From: UBA4722 sp041690995
Lineage (GTDB): Bacteria; Pseudomonadota; Gammaproteobacteria; DSM-16500
DNA length: 7,059 nt
NCBI GenBank assembly: GCA_041690995.1
Contig: JBEPVM010000060.1
Location: 1 to 7,059, forward strand
Direction: 5' to 3'
In this document: piece after piece, positions 6,293 to 7,059 of the stretch
Position numbering within the stretch: the first letter of the stretch is position 1
Layout of the letters: each line of letters opens with the position of its first letter
Made by a program: the position numbers and the translations under genes
Notes under the pieces: model-generated
What the model saw: the letters and a program-made list of their open reading frames with translations, nothing else
Told to the model about the DNA's origin: nothing
The model's database searches: none

Positions 6293-7005
6293 TCATTGTT
6301 TTTCTTCTATGTCATGCGCAAATGTAGCGATGAGTAATTGTATGATAGGTTTGTTGTCTGTGATGACAGATAATTCTCTGTTTTTGTCTAATGATGGCGC
6401 TGTTAAATTAATGGAACCGACCATGGCACGCGCGTGATCAATCATAATCACTTTGGCATGAATAAGGGTGTAGGGGCTTATGTGAATCACGATACCTGCG
6501 TGTGTGAGATAATCCCAACTTTTTTTGTTCGGCTTTGATGAAAGTAGAATTTGTACGTTTATATTTGAACGCGAGGCATTGGCTAAAGCACCGATGATTT
6601 GATAGTCAGTGATATTCTCTGTATAAATTTTTATATCAGTTTTTGCCTGGTGAATGAAATCTATTATTTTTTTTCTGCTATTGTCAGGACTCCACACTAA
6701 GTTGGGATGGGTGACGTTACGGCTTGATGCTGCCAATCGGCATTAAAAACAGCCTGGATTTCTTGAACCATAGAGGGTTCGGTAATGAGTAGTGCAAAGT
6801 TACGTTCTCTATGATGCGTTTGACTAAACGCTGCGTGAGTAAGATTAAATGTCATAATGAGCGCTGTGCGTTGATCAAATAGAAATGTTTTTTGATGCAG
6901 TAAATTAAATCGAGCGCTGGGAAATTGTAAAGGGATATGCGCTTGTTGCAGGAATTGTATCGCTTGTTTATTTTCATAAGTGCTTTTATAAGGATGTGGC
7001 TCGAG
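6293..7005 (-). pseudogene. Phospholipase D-like protein with two HKD motifs, frameshifted and 5'-truncated
   Basis: Two adjacent minus-strand frames together form a PLD-superfamily protein. The upstream frame (7005-6697) has HQKTFLFDQRTALIMTFN, the first H-x-K-x4-D...N motif, followed by RERNFALLI and FNADW. The downstream frame (to stop TGA 6295-6293) has HPNLVWSPDNSRKKI and then HAKVIMIDHARAMVGSIN, the second HKD motif, followed by RELSVI. Such cardiolipin-synthase/Nuc-like proteins hydrolyse or exchange phosphodiester bonds. The frames meet at the C-run CACCCATCCC (about 6713-6704), where one missing base shifts VTSP into HPNLVW; the upstream frame then stops at TAG 6699-6697. The 5' part is absent: the frame starts with LEPHPYKSTYENK at 7005 and has two TAA codons immediately upstream. 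Met at 6736 could start the second half only, giving 147 residues with a single HKD motif, which could work only as a dimer. Pseudogene status is strongly favoured. Confidence 0.85.
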
Positions 7006-7013
7006 TTATTAAA

Positions 7014-7052
7014 TGTCAACTAGCTTTGCTACTTGCGTCAACTAACTTTGCT
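7014..7052. repeat. Two 16-bp direct repeats at the right edge, possible insertion-sequence end
   Basis: GTCAACTAGCTTTGCT (7015-7030) and GTCAACTAACTTTGCT (7037-7052) differ at one base and repeat with a 22-bp period. They begin a few bases beyond where the phospholipase-like homology stops (7005). TGTCAAC at the outer edge, with iterated motifs behind it, resembles ends of IS481-type elements. The other end and any transposase are outside the window, so this stays a candidate. Confidence 0.35.
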
Positions 7053-7059
7053 GATTAAA

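Noticed and set aside
6704..6713. Programmed frameshift in the phospholipase-like gene
   Set aside because: There is no slippery heptamer or downstream structure typical of programmed sites, and the gene has also lost its 5' end, so decay or a sequencing error is simpler.
7015..7052. CRISPR repeats
   Set aside because: Only two imperfect 16-bp units with a 6-bp gap; no spacers of CRISPR length and no cas genes.

Overview
The window is a 7 kb piece of an AT-rich chromosome, most likely from a gammaproteobacterium of the Legionellales type (Legionella/Coxiella relatives). This is inferred from a 17-kDa-antigen-like glycine-zipper lipoprotein, a small beta-barrel outer membrane protein, a large effector-like protein with ADP-ribosyltransferase (ART) motifs, and many decaying genes and small palindromic repeats. 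No rRNA or tRNA is present to fix the taxonomy.

Layout. Positions 1-293 hold a large near-perfect palindrome (73-bp arms, 147-bp AT-rich centre), probably cut by the window start. A gene-free leader follows to 563. A 591-residue protein (564-2339, +) has the motif order of an R-S-E ART, but the first Glu of the usual E-x-E is Gly. Convergent to it is a two-gene minus-strand unit: a lipoprotein (4217-3756), then radA (3756-2359), joined by a TAATG stop/start overlap. A GNAT acetyltransferase (4341-4787, +) diverges from the lipoprotein gene. It is followed by a miniature palindromic element (copy A, 4797-5028) and the terminator of an outer membrane beta-barrel gene (5751-5080, -), which has a good promoter at 5794-5822.

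The last 1.2 kb is decaying DNA. It holds the C-terminal remnant of an NCS2 purine permease, split by a second copy of the palindromic element (copy B, 6070-6235), and a two-HKD phospholipase-D-like gene that is frameshifted and lacks its 5' end. At the right edge are two 16-bp direct repeats that could be an insertion-sequence end.

The two strongest observations are these. (1) Copies A and B are a mobile miniature element: each is flanked by an 8-bp direct repeat (8/8 for B, 7/8 for A), and removing B plus one repeat restores a continuous permease reading frame. The copies differ in length by exactly one 33-nt block in each arm, so both arms changed in step. (2) The ART-like protein is a candidate secreted effector or toxin with a non-canonical G-x-E active site. 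No single multi-gene system links all the genes.
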